Shown: one piece after another, positions 44,272 to 52,639 of the stretch | Numbering within the stretch: the first letter of the stretch is position 1 | Layout of the letters: each line of letters begins with the position of its first letter | Source: Brevundimonas fontaquae | GTDB lineage: Bacteria; Pseudomonadota; Alphaproteobacteria; Caulobacterales; Caulobacteraceae | DNA: 64,000 bases | NCBI RefSeq assembly: GCF_017086445.1 | Contig: NZ_CP070968.1 | Span: 992,001-1,056,000, forward strand | Direction of reading: 5' to 3' | The notes under the pieces: generated by a model | Databases searched by the model: none | What the model was told of the DNA's origin: nothing | Seen by the model: only the letters and a program-made list of their open reading frames with translations | Position numbers and translations under genes: made by a program

Positions 44272-45272
44272 CAGTGGTAACCGTCGTCGCCGACCTTGCC
44301 GCGAAACACCCAGTAGGCATAGGCGGTGTAGGCTAGGATGATCGGGATCAGGATCAGGGCGCCGACCAGCATGAACAGCTGGCTGGAGGCGGGGGCGGCG
44401 GCCTGCCACAGGGTGATCTCGTCGGGCACAGCGTAGGGGAAGACGCTGACGCCCAGCCCCGCGAAGGTGACGGCGAACAGGCCCAGAGACAGCAGGAAGG
44501 GCCAGACCTCACGCTTCTGACGCATGGTCCAGAAGAAGGCGGCTGCGACGATCAGAACGAGCAACGGCACCTGGGCCGTCAGAAGCACGCCGGGCCAGTC
44601 GAACCAGCGCCGGGCGTATTCGCCGTCGAGGAAGGGGGTGGCCAGGCTGACCGCGCCAATCATCAGCAGGGTCGCCGGACCCAGTTTCCAGGCCTGGGCG
44701 CGGGCGTGGGCCTGGAGCGCGCCCTCCGTCTTCATGTTCAGCCAGGTGGCCCCCAGAAGGGCGTAGCCGACGACGACGGCGGCGCCGGTCAGCAGGCTGA
44801 AGGGGCTGAGCCAGTCCCACCAGCCGCCGCCGTAGGCGCGGCCCGACACCTCGACCCCTTGCAGGATGGCCCCCAGGGTGACGCCCTGGGAGAAGGCGGC
44901 CAAGAGGGAGCCGCCGAAGAAGGCGACATCCCAGACGGGCTTGGCCCGTACCGTACGCCAGCGGTATTCAAAGGCGACGCCGCGGAAGACCAGGCCCAGC
45001 AGCATGGCGATGATCGGCGTATAGACCGCCGGCATCAACACGGCGTAGGCGAGGGGAAAGGCCGCGAACAGGCCGCCGCCGCCCAGGATCAGCCAGGTCT
45101 CGTTGCCGTCCCACACCGGAGCGATCGAGTTCATCGCCTTGTCGCGCTGATCGCCGGCCTTCAGCGTCGGGAACAGGATGCCGACGCCCAGGTCGAACCC
45201 GTCCATGACGATATAGGCGAAGACGGCGAAGGCCAGCAGGCCGGCCCAGACCAGGGTCAGATCAACGCTCAT
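44271..45272 (-). CDS. cydB: cytochrome bd ubiquinol oxidase subunit II (CIO-type)
   Basis: 333 residues, eight helices. Start at ATG 45272, inside the end of cydA (11-bp overlap). Typical motifs are VMDGFDLGVGILFP, APVWDGNETWLILGGGGLFAAFP and GAILQGVEV. It binds no heme and pairs with CydA. The C-terminus (YAYWVFRGKVGDDGYH) is typical of the short CioB/CydB type. Confidence 0.94.
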   Translation of the reverse strand: MSVDLTLVWAGLLAFAVFAYIVMDGFDLGVGILFPTLKAGDQRDKAMNSIAPVWDGNETWLILGGGGLFAAFPLAYAVLMPAVYTPIIAMLLGLVFRGVAFEYRWRTVRAKPVWDVAFFGGSLLAAFSQGVTLGAILQGVEVSGRAYGGGWWDWLSPFSLLTGAAVVVGYALLGATWLNMKTEGALQAHARAQAWKLGPATLLMIGAVSLATPFLDGEYARRWFDWPGVLLTAQVPLLVLIVAAAFFWTMRQKREVWPFLLSLGLFAVTFAGLGVSVFPYAVPDEITLWQAAAPASSQLFMLVGALILIPIILAYTAYAYWVFRGKVGDDGYH

Positions 45273-46689
45273 GATCGGTCTCCTCGCCGGTCGGGATGGG
45301 GCGGTCCGGGTCGATGGCGGGGGCGGGGGTGATGCCCGCCGTGCGGATCGGGGTTTCCGCCACGCCCGGCTCGTCCCGGTGCGGCGCATGGCTCATCAGA
45401 CGCAGGATGTAGAAGACCCCGGCGCCGAAGACGGTGAAATAGACCACAGCGAAGGCGGCCAGGGAGGTTGCGACGGCGGGCGCCGCCAGGGGCGCAGCGC
45501 TGTCGGCGGTGCGCAACAGGCCGTAGACGGTCCAGGGCTGACGGCCGACTTCCGTGGTGATCCAGCCGGCCAGCACGGCGACGAAACCCATCGGTCCCAT
45601 GACCAGGGCGAAGCGGTGCAGCCAGGGGGCATCGTAAAGGCGTTTGCGCAGCCGGGCGTACAGTCCCCACAGTCCCAGCAGCAGCATAGCCATGCCTAAT
45701 CCCACCATGACGCGGAAGGACCAGAAGACGATCTCCACCGGAGGCCAGTCGGCGCGGGCGATGGTGTCGAGACCGGCCAGCGGAGCGTTCGGATCGTGCT
45801 TCAGGATCAGGGACGACAGCTTCGGAACCTCGACGGCCCCATGGACGGTGGCGGCCTCGCGATCGGGCAGGCCGAACAGGATCAGCGGCGCCCCGTCCGG
45901 GTGGCTTTGGAAATGGCCTTCCATCGCCATGACCTTGGCGGGCTGGTGCTCCAAGGTGTTCAACCCGTGCATGTCGCCGATGAAGATCTGCACCGGAGCG
46001 GCGACCAGGATCATGCCCATGGCCATGGCGAACATCTTGCGCGCGCCCTTGTTGGTCCGCTCCTTCATCAGGTGCAAGGCGCCGACCGCGCCCACCACCA
46101 GACCGGTCGTCAGATAGGCCGCCAGCAGCATGTGGGCGAGGCGATAGGGGAAGGACGGGTTGAAGACGATCTTGAACCAGTCGGCCGGGATGAACTGCCC
46201 CACCTCGTTGATGGCGTAGCCTTGCGGCGTCTGCATCCAGCTGTTGACCGACAGGATCCAGAAGGCCGAGGCGAAGGTGCCGATGGCGACCATCAGGGTG
46301 GCCAGGAAGTGCAGCTTCTTGCCGACCCGGTTCAGGCCGAACAGCATCACGCCCAGGAAGCCCGCCTCGAGGAAGAAGGCGCTGAGCACCTCATAAGCCA
46401 TGAGGGGGCCGATGACGGGTCCGGCCTTGTCGGAGAAGACCGACCAGTTGGTGCCGAACTGATAGGACATCACCAGACCGGAGACGACGCCCATGCCGAA
46501 GGCGACGGCGAAGATCTTCAGCCAGTATTTGAACAGGTTCAGATAGAGCTCGCGCCCCGTTTTCAGCCACAGGGCCTCCAGCACGGCCAGATAGCTGGCC
46601 AGGCCGATAGAGAAGGCCGGGAAGACGATGTGGAAGGCGACGGTGAAGGCGAACTGCATCCGCGCCAGGATCAGGGCGTCAAAGTCCAT
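45262..46689 (-). CDS. cydA: cytochrome bd ubiquinol oxidase subunit I (CIO-type)
   Basis: 475 residues. Heme ligand His in FTVAFHIVFPAFSIG, the second in the PYRLAHMLLAAYL region, and Met ligand in the KVMAMEGHF stretch; the quinol-site motif is GWITTEVGRQPWTVYG. The Q-loop is short, as in cyanide-insensitive (CIO) oxidases rather than Escherichia coli CydA. It reduces oxygen with quinol. Bd oxidases resist sulfide, which fits the neighbouring sulfide:quinone reductase. Confidence 0.95.
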   Translation of the reverse strand: MDFDALILARMQFAFTVAFHIVFPAFSIGLASYLAVLEALWLKTGRELYLNLFKYWLKIFAVAFGMGVVSGLVMSYQFGTNWSVFSDKAGPVIGPLMAYEVLSAFFLEAGFLGVMLFGLNRVGKKLHFLATLMVAIGTFASAFWILSVNSWMQTPQGYAINEVGQFIPADWFKIVFNPSFPYRLAHMLLAAYLTTGLVVGAVGALHLMKERTNKGARKMFAMAMGMILVAAPVQIFIGDMHGLNTLEHQPAKVMAMEGHFQSHPDGAPLILFGLPDREAATVHGAVEVPKLSSLILKHDPNAPLAGLDTIARADWPPVEIVFWSFRVMVGLGMAMLLLGLWGLYARLRKRLYDAPWLHRFALVMGPMGFVAVLAGWITTEVGRQPWTVYGLLRTADSAAPLAAPAVATSLAAFAVVYFTVFGAGVFYILRLMSHAPHRDEPGVAETPIRTAGITPAPAIDPDRPIPTGEETDHER

Positions 46690-46698
46690 GGTGATGTC

Positions 46699-47493
46699 TC
46701 AACCAATCAGGCCGAGCGCGCCGGCGCTGCGGTAAAGCATATAGAAGGCGACGACGAAGATCAGCCCGGCGAAGACGGTGTTCAAGACGCCTTTTTGTCC
46801 CGACAGCGCCTTGGCCAACCGCGCGCCGACGAGGCCGCCCAGTACGCCGCCGCCGATGAACACCGCCGCCAGGGGCCAGTCGACCCAGCCGTCCAGGGCG
46901 TAGTTGAAGGCCGTGGTCAGGCCGAAGGCGGTGACGCCGACAAGCGATGAGCCAACCGCATAATAGATCGGCATCCGGGTCGAGAACATCAGGCTAGGCA
47001 CGATCAGGAAGCCGCCGCCGATGCCGAAGAAGCCCGACATCACGCCCGTGGCCAGCCCTGTGCCGACGAGCTTAGGTGCATTGCGGCGATCAAGCTGAAC
47101 GTTCGGGTCGCCGCCGGCGGAGCGGCCCCGCAACATCAGTACGCCGACGACAAGCATCAGGACGGCGAAAAGGGCCAGCAGCTTCTGACCGTCCACGGCC
47201 TTGCCCAGGCTCGAACCCAGAAAGGCTCCGAGCACCCCGGCGACCGCGAACAGACTGGCGATTTTCCATTTCACCGTGCCGTGGCGGGCATGATTGATCA
47301 CATTGGCGAAGGCGTTGGCGGCCACGGCGAAGGCGCTGGTGCCGATCGCCAGATGCGGCTCCTTGACCCCGACCAGATAGACGATCAGCGGCACGGCCAG
47401 GATGGACCCGCCGCCGCCGACCAGGCCCAGGGTGAAGCCGACGAGCGAGCCGGCGCCGGCGCCGAGGCCGTACTGCAGCGGAGACAGGTCCAT
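46699..47493 (-). CDS. TSUP (TauE/SafE)-family membrane transporter
   Basis: 264 residues with about eight helices in two inverted repeats: GFTLGLVGGGGSILAVPLIVY and GVMSGFFGIGGGFLIVPSLMF are the paired family motifs. Members export sulfite or sulfonates. The position between sqr and cydA suggests removal of sulfite or thiosulfate formed from sulfide; this is inference. Confidence 0.88.
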   Translation of the reverse strand: MDLSPLQYGLGAGAGSLVGFTLGLVGGGGSILAVPLIVYLVGVKEPHLAIGTSAFAVAANAFANVINHARHGTVKWKIASLFAVAGVLGAFLGSSLGKAVDGQKLLALFAVLMLVVGVLMLRGRSAGGDPNVQLDRRNAPKLVGTGLATGVMSGFFGIGGGFLIVPSLMFSTRMPIYYAVGSSLVGVTAFGLTTAFNYALDGWVDWPLAAVFIGGGVLGGLVGARLAKALSGQKGVLNTVFAGLIFVVAFYMLYRSAGALGLIG

Positions 47494-47501
47494 GATCAGG
47501 C

Positions 47502-48779
47502 TCAGGCGACAGCAGGGCGAAGCTGGGGGGCGGGTTCGATGTGGTGGGGGCCGGCCAGCCATTCGCGACCGCGCAACATCCCAAGCCAGTAGATTTCGGG
47601 CAGGGCCTGGGCCTTCAGATGCCAGGCCAGACGGGTCGGCTTGGTCCCGTCGAGCATCCATTTCGGGAAGCTGGGCAGGAGCTTGCCGCCATAGCCGAAC
47701 TCGGCCAGCACGATCTTGCCGCGCTCGACCGTGAGCGGACATGAGCCATAGCCGTCATAGACCGCCCGAATCGGCTGGCCGTCCAGCAGCGACAGGATGT
47801 TCTCGGCCACCACGGGCGCCTGTTTGCGGGCGGCCGCAGCAGTCTTGGCGTTGGGCGCCGAACAGGCGTCGCCCAGACCGAAGACGTTTTCGAACCGCTT
47901 GTGGCGCAAGGTGGCGTCATCCACCTCGATCCAGCCGCTTTCGGCGGCCAGCGGACTTTCGCGAATGAAGTCCGGCGCGGTCTGCGGCGGGCAGACGTGC
48001 AGGAAGTCGAACTCGCGCCGAACCTGACTGACTTCGCCGTCCGCGTTCGTCACGGCGAAGGTCGCCGTCCTGGCAGGACCATCCACCGCGACCAGCTTCG
48101 ATCCGAAGTTCAGGTCGATGCGGTATTTGCGGACATATTCCATCAGGGCCGGGACGTAGTCCTTGACCCCGAACAAGACCGGCCCGGCGTTGTGGAATTC
48201 GATCTCGATGTCGTTTCGGCCGTGATCACGCCAGAGATTGGCCGACAGATACATGGCCTTCTGGGGGGCGCCGGCGCATTTGATCGGCATGGGCGGCTGG
48301 GTGAAGATCGCCCGGCCGCTCTGCATCGCCTGCACCAGCTTCCAGGTGTAGGGCGCGGTCTCATAGCCGTAGTTGGACGTGACGTTGTTGCGCCCAAGGG
48401 TTTCGGCCAGGCCCGGAATGGCGCCCCAGTCCAGCTTCAATCCCGGCGCTGCGACCAGCATGCGATAGCCGATCCAGCGGCCGTCGGTCAGTTCGACGCG
48501 ATCATGGATGGGGTCGAAAGCCGCGACCGAACCCCGCACCCACTGGGCGCCTTGGGGGATCAGGTCCTCGGTGCGGCGCCGGGTCCGCTCGGGCGTGAAG
48601 ACGCCGGCGCCGACCATGGTCCAGCCAGGCTGATAGTAGTGATGTTCGGACGGCTCGACGATGCGGACGTCGAGACCCGGGCGACGGCGCAGGAGGCTGG
48701 CGGCTGTGGCGATGCCGGCGGATCCACCGCCGACGATCAGGACATCGCAGGACTCCAGGGGGGCGTACTGGGCGCTCAC
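47502..48779 (-). CDS. sqr: sulfide:quinone oxidoreductase
   Basis: 425 residues. The FAD dinucleotide fold is CDVLIVGGGSAGIATAA, and the SQR hallmarks are PMPIKCAGAPQKAMYL (redox cysteine) and the second FAD motif VFGLGDACSAPNAKTAAAARKQAPVV. The set of cysteines and the tail HIEP fit type II (mitochondrial-like) SQR. It oxidises sulfide to persulfide at the inner membrane and reduces quinone, which the adjacent bd oxidase can reoxidise. The ATGA overlap with the DUF442 gene supports coupling. Confidence 0.92.
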   Translation of the reverse strand: MSAQYAPLESCDVLIVGGGSAGIATAASLLRRRPGLDVRIVEPSEHHYYQPGWTMVGAGVFTPERTRRRTEDLIPQGAQWVRGSVAAFDPIHDRVELTDGRWIGYRMLVAAPGLKLDWGAIPGLAETLGRNNVTSNYGYETAPYTWKLVQAMQSGRAIFTQPPMPIKCAGAPQKAMYLSANLWRDHGRNDIEIEFHNAGPVLFGVKDYVPALMEYVRKYRIDLNFGSKLVAVDGPARTATFAVTNADGEVSQVRREFDFLHVCPPQTAPDFIRESPLAAESGWIEVDDATLRHKRFENVFGLGDACSAPNAKTAAAARKQAPVVAENILSLLDGQPIRAVYDGYGSCPLTVERGKIVLAEFGYGGKLLPSFPKWMLDGTKPTRLAWHLKAQALPEIYWLGMLRGREWLAGPHHIEPAPQLRPAVA

Positions 48780-49198
48780 GACGCGGGCCCCTCAAGACGG
48801 GGACGCAGGGCGCCGAGGTCGTAGCCGGCGCTCCTGGCGCGGGCGATCAGATGATCAGGAGTTTGTGCGCTGGCGTTCGCCAGCGCCCACAGGGTGGTCG
48901 TGCGCGTGCCGGTGCGGCAGAAGCCGAACACAGGCTGGGGCAGGTTGGTCAGAGCCTCGCGGAAGTCCGCCACGTCCTGGTCGGAGATGGCGCCGCCGAC
49001 CACGGGGACATGGGCGAAAGCCAGTCCCGCAGCCTCGGCGGCCTGGCGCAGATCTTCGGCGCTGGGCTGGCCGGGCTCTTCGCCGTCGGGTCGGTTGGAA
49101 ATCACCGACCGGAACCCCTGGGCCGCGATGGCGGGCAGGTCTTCCGGGGCGATCTGGGGCGAGGCGGACAGGGCCTCGTCCAGGGGGCGAATATCCAT
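48776..49198 (-). CDS. DUF442 / TIGR01244-type sulfur-transfer protein
   Basis: 140 residues with a phosphatase-like fold: GFRSVISNRPDGEEPGQPS, FAHVPVVGG and active-site loop F-C-R-T-G-T-R-T. In other bacteria this domain is fused to persulfide dioxygenase (Blh) or lies next to it, so it probably handles persulfide sulfur in the cytoplasm. It is coupled to sqr by ATGA. Confidence 0.85.
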   Translation of the reverse strand: MDIRPLDEALSASPQIAPEDLPAIAAQGFRSVISNRPDGEEPGQPSAEDLRQAAEAAGLAFAHVPVVGGAISDQDVADFREALTNLPQPVFGFCRTGTRTTTLWALANASAQTPDHLIARARSAGYDLGALRPRLEGPAS

Positions 49199-49227
49199 GG
49201 CTTTGTCTCCCTAGGGTCTTTTCTGGT

Positions 49228-49647
49228 TCAGGCGTTTCGGTCGAGCGTCAGGCGGAACAGCGCCATGCCGGCCACGAGGGCGCCGACGAAGACGAAGGCC
49301 TGCCAGGCGCCGGTCGTCAGCGCCGCCAGCGCGGGGCCGGGGCACAGGCCGACCAGGCCCCAGCCCAGGCCGAACAGGACGGCCCCGCCGACCAAGGGGG
49401 TGTCGATGATGCGGCTCTCAGGCACATGGAAGGTGTCGGCCGCGACCGGAGCATCCATGCGCCGGCGGGTCAGATAGGCGATGGCGGAGGGGATCAGCGC
49501 CCCGCCCATGACGAAGGCCAGCGAGGTGTCCCACGCGCCCGTCACATCCAGGAAGGCCAGGACGCGCGCCGGGTTGATCATATCGGACACCACCATGCCG
49601 GCGCCGAACAGCAGGCCGCACAGGACGGCGACGATCAGCCGGTTCAC
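49228..49647 (-). CDS. YeeE/YedE-family half-transporter, second component
   Basis: 139 residues from GTG 49647, overlapping the preceding stop (GTGA). Four helices, with GMVVSDMINPARVLAFLDV and the signature GLGWGLVGLCPGPAL. Together with the next upstream gene it forms a two-piece YeeE-type channel; family members carry thiosulfate or other sulfur compounds. Confidence 0.86.
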   Translation of the reverse strand: MNRLIVAVLCGLLFGAGMVVSDMINPARVLAFLDVTGAWDTSLAFVMGGALIPSAIAYLTRRRMDAPVAADTFHVPESRIIDTPLVGGAVLFGLGWGLVGLCPGPALAALTTGAWQAFVFVGALVAGMALFRLTLDRNA

Positions 49648-50078
49648 GCCAGGCCTCCCAACAGGTGGCGGGTGACGAAGACGGTTAGGGCCGCAACCGC
49701 CATGAAGACGCCGGTGGCGACGATGGAGCGGGGCGACAGGCGGGCCAGGCCGCAGACGCCGTGGCCGCTGGTGCAGCCCGAGCCCCAACGCGTGCCGAAG
49801 CCGACGATCAGGCCGCCGAGCACCAGCAGCCAGATCTCCGAGGTGATCTGCACCTCGGGCCTGCGGATCAGCGCCGAGGCGAGGGCCGCTCCGCCCAACA
49901 GGCCGGCGATGAAAAGGAGGCCCAGGGTACGCGGCGCGCCTTTCGACAGGCTGGTTGCCGCCGCCGTTAGGCCCGAGATTCCGGCCACGCGCCCGTTCAG
50001 CAACAGATAGAGACCGGCGGACAGGCCGACCAGCAGACCGCCGGCCAACGGCCAGACGAAGGGGAGGGGCTCAAGCAT
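49644..50078 (-). CDS. YeeE/YedE-family half-transporter, first component
   Basis: 144 residues, four helices; the sulfur-binding signature is GFGTRWGSGCTSGHGVCGLARLS. Such split YedE/PmpAB-like pairs usually accompany Blh and SQR under BigR control. It starts 10 bp after the BLH gene. Confidence 0.86.
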   Translation of the reverse strand: MLEPLPFVWPLAGGLLVGLSAGLYLLLNGRVAGISGLTAAATSLSKGAPRTLGLLFIAGLLGGAALASALIRRPEVQITSEIWLLVLGGLIVGFGTRWGSGCTSGHGVCGLARLSPRSIVATGVFMAVAALTVFVTRHLLGGLA

Positions 50079-50087
50079 CTGACCGCC

Positions 50088-51026
50088 TCACATCGCGTTC
50101 AGCGGGACCTTGAGGTAGCGCACCCCATTGTCCTCAGGCTCGGGCGGACGGCCGCCGTTCATGTTCACCTGCACTGATGGCAGGATCAGCTTGGGCATGG
50201 GCAAGGTCGCATCCCTCTGCGTCCGCATGGCCACGAATTCATCCTCGCTGACACCGTCACGCACATGGATATTGCCCGTGCGCTGAGCGCCGATCGTCGT
50301 CTCCCAGGCGAACTCGTCCCGCCCGGCGGCCTTATAGTCATGGCACAGGAACACCCGCGCCTCGTCCGGCAGGGCGGTCAAACGATGGATGGAGCGATAC
50401 AGCGTCCGGGCGTCTCCGCCGGGGAAGTCGCAGCGCGCGGACCCGTAATCCGGCATGAACAGGGTGTCGCCCGGGAAGACGGCGTCGCCGATGACATAGG
50501 CCAGACAGGCCGGGGTGTGGCCGGGCACATGCAGGACCGTGGCCTTGAGCCCGCCGATCTCGAACCGGTCGCCGTCGTTGAACAGATGGTCGAACTGGCT
50601 GCCGTCGCGGCGGAAGTCGGTCCCTTCGTTGAATATCTTGCCGAAGACCGCCTGGACGGTGAGGATCTCATGGCCGATGGCCAGCTGACCGCCGAGCTTT
50701 TCTTGGAGATAGGGCGCCGCCGACAGGTGATCGGCGTGGGCGTGGGTCTCCAACAGCCACTGGACCGTGAGACCTTCGGATTTCACGTAATCAATGAGGG
50801 CGTCCGCCGAGGCGTGGGCGGTGCGGCCGGACGCCGGATCGTAGTCGAGCACGCTGTCGATGATGGCGCAGACGTCGGAGCCGGGATCGCGCACGACATG
50901 GCTGACGGTGAAGGTGGCCTCGTCGAAGAATGACCTGACGACAGGGCGCTGGCGAGGATCGCCCAGCGCGGCGCGCACGATGTCGGCGGCGTGGTCGCGG
51001 GTGGGATCGGGGATGGGCGAGGACAT
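50088..51026 (-). CDS. BLH-type MBL-fold persulfide dioxygenase, copy 1
   Basis: 312 residues from ATG 51026 (GGAGA RBS). The metallo-beta-lactamase iron site is T-H-A-H-A-D-H, then VPGHTPACLAY and GDTLFMPDYGSARCDFPGGD; the end VNMNGGRPPEPE is typical of the BigR-linked hydrolase type. It oxidises glutathione persulfide to sulfite in the ETHE1/Blh family. The promoter region is shared with the divergent peroxiredoxin-arsR operon and holds the 14-bp motif. Confidence 0.9.
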   Translation of the reverse strand: MSSPIPDPTRDHAADIVRAALGDPRQRPVVRSFFDEATFTVSHVVRDPGSDVCAIIDSVLDYDPASGRTAHASADALIDYVKSEGLTVQWLLETHAHADHLSAAPYLQEKLGGQLAIGHEILTVQAVFGKIFNEGTDFRRDGSQFDHLFNDGDRFEIGGLKATVLHVPGHTPACLAYVIGDAVFPGDTLFMPDYGSARCDFPGGDARTLYRSIHRLTALPDEARVFLCHDYKAAGRDEFAWETTIGAQRTGNIHVRDGVSEDEFVAMRTQRDATLPMPKLILPSVQVNMNGGRPPEPEDNGVRYLKVPLNAM

Positions 51027-51074
51027 GGCGTGTCTCCGTTTCGGTGACTCAACACATATACCCATTCATAGTTC

Positions 51075-51088
51075 GTGCAAGTATGTAT
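51075..51088. promoter_or_regulatory. candidate BigR/SqrR-type operator, copy 1
   Basis: GTGCAAGTATGTAT in the divergent BLH/peroxiredoxin promoter region, in an AT-rich stretch beside a -10-like TATTTT. Thirteen of 14 bases match the copy at 56590-56603. Confidence 0.55.
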
Positions 51089-51130
51089 TTTAATGTAGCG
51101 GAAACGGTGGGAAGCGCTTAGCTTGCGGCT

Positions 51131-51790
51131 ATGGAAACGATCGACACCGGGCCAGCCGTCTATCCCCCCGCAATGCGCGCCCTGCGCATCAACGATACGG
51201 CGCCGGACTTCAGCGCGCGCACGACGCAGGGCGAAAAGCGCCTCAGCGACTATCGTGGACGTTGGCTGGTTTTGTTCTCGCATCCAGCGGACTTCACGCC
51301 GGTCTGCACCAGCGAGTTCGTGGCCCTGGCCCGGCAGGCCGAGGCCTTCGCGGCGATCGAGTGCGATCTGATGGCCCTGTCGGTGGACAGCCTCTATTCG
51401 CACCTGGCCTGGCTGAAGGACATCTATCGCCGCTTCGGCGTGAAGGTGCCGTTCCCGATCATCGAGGATCCCTCCATGGCCATCGGCCACGCCTTCGGCA
51501 TGGTGGACGCCGGTTCGAGCGACAGCGCGACGGTGCGCGCCACCTTCGTGATCGATCCCGAAGGCGTGGTGCGCGCCATCAGCTGGTACCCGATGAACAT
51601 CGGCCGCTCGGTTGATGAACTGCTGCGCCTCGTCACCGCCTTGCAGACCTCGGACCGCGAGGCGGCCTCTACGCCGGCGGGCTGGATGCCCGGCGACGCC
51701 CTGCTGGAGCCGGCCGCCACCACCCTCGACGCCGCCATCGCCGACGGTGAAGGCGATGCGCCTTGGTATTATCGCGAGCGCCGCGCATGA
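51131..51790 (+). CDS. peroxiredoxin (Prx6/1-Cys type), copy 1
   Basis: 219 residues. Peroxidatic Cys59 lies in D-F-T-P-V-C-T-S-E; SHLAWLKDI and a C-terminal Prx6-like arm (RSVDELLRLVTALQ, then W-M-P-G-D) follow. It reduces peroxides or possibly organic persulfides/polysulfides in the cytoplasm. It heads the operon with arsR and the cupin gene; its stop overlaps the arsR start. Confidence 0.9.
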   Translation: METIDTGPAVYPPAMRALRINDTAPDFSARTTQGEKRLSDYRGRWLVLFSHPADFTPVCTSEFVALARQAEAFAAIECDLMALSVDSLYSHLAWLKDIYRRFGVKVPFPIIEDPSMAIGHAFGMVDAGSSDSATVRATFVIDPEGVVRAISWYPMNIGRSVDELLRLVTALQTSDREAASTPAGWMPGDALLEPAATTLDAAIADGEGDAPWYYRERRA

Positions 51791-52215
51791 CCGACGATCA
51801 AGCGGCCGCCATGGAGCGGTTGAAGGAAAAGGCGCCGGAGGCCGCAGAGCTGTTGCGGCAGCTGGCCAACGCCAACCGGCTGCTGATCCTGTGCCATATC
51901 GCCGAGGAGGAGCGCTCGGTCGGTCAGCTCGAGGCGGACCTGGGCATCAAACAGCCGGCGCTGTCCCAGCAGCTGGCTGAGCTGCGCCAGTACGGTCTGG
52001 TCAAGACGCGTCGTCAGTCGCGCTCGATCTTCTATTCGATCGCCGACGAGCGGGCCCAGGCGGTCATGGGCATGCTCTACGAAATCTTCTGCGGCGATGC
52101 GAAGGCGGTCGGCGCGCGCGCCGCTGCCGCTGCCGCTGACGCGCCCCGCCCATCGACCCCGGCGCGTGGCGACACGGCGCAATTCGCGCGTATCACCGCC
52201 GTCGCACGTCGCTGA
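51787..52215 (+). CDS. ArsR-family persulfide-responsive repressor (BigR/SqrR-like)
   Basis: 142 residues. Winged helix: RLLILCHIAEEERSVGQLEADLGIKQPALSQQLAELRQYGLVKTRRQSRSIFY. Cys36 and Cys102 are 66 residues apart, the same spacing as the persulfide-sensing cysteine pair of SqrR and BigR, and the classical arsenic motif is absent. Under persulfide the cysteines would link and release DNA. A tail of about 40 residues (Ala/Pro/Arg-rich) is added. It is probably the regulator of both peroxiredoxin/BLH modules. Confidence 0.9.
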   Translation: MTDDQAAAMERLKEKAPEAAELLRQLANANRLLILCHIAEEERSVGQLEADLGIKQPALSQQLAELRQYGLVKTRRQSRSIFYSIADERAQAVMGMLYEIFCGDAKAVGARAAAAAADAPRPSTPARGDTAQFARITAVARR

Positions 52216-52240
52216 CGGCCAACCCGCGCAGGAGAAACCC

Positions 52241-52636
52241 ATGAAGGGCTTCATCGACAATATCGAACGTCTGACCGAGGAGAACACAGACTTTCGCCGT
52301 GTTCTCTATACCGGCCACAATCTGCAACTCGTCCTCATGGCCATTCCGCCCGGTCAGGAGATCGGCGAAGAGGTCCACGACGACCGCGACCAGTTCTTCC
52401 GCATCGAGGCCGGCGAGGGCGAAATCTGGATCGACGGCGTTCGTCACGCGGTGAAGGCGGACGACGGCGTCATCGTTCCTCAGGGGGCGCGCCACAATGT
52501 GGTCAGCACGGGTTCCGAACCGCTTCGGCTCTACACCCTCTACGGTCCGCCAGAGCATCTCGAGGGGACGGTTCACGTCACAGTGGATGAGGCCTCTGCC
52601 GACCACGAGCATTTCGACGGCCGCACGACTGAATAG
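52241..52636 (+). CDS. cupin-domain protein
   Basis: 131 residues with a strong RBS (AGGAGA). The single cupin barrel has GQEIGEEVHDDRDQFFRIEAGEGE (motif 1) and VPQGARHNVVSTG (motif 2), with His/Glu metal ligands. It is a DUF/mannose-6-phosphate-isomerase-like small cupin; reaction unknown. Last gene of the arsR operon, ending 3 bp from the convergent L,D-transpeptidase gene. Confidence 0.83.
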   Translation: MKGFIDNIERLTEENTDFRRVLYTGHNLQLVLMAIPPGQEIGEEVHDDRDQFFRIEAGEGEIWIDGVRHAVKADDGVIVPQGARHNVVSTGSEPLRLYTLYGPPEHLEGTVHVTVDEASADHEHFDGRTTE

Positions 52637-52639
52637 CCG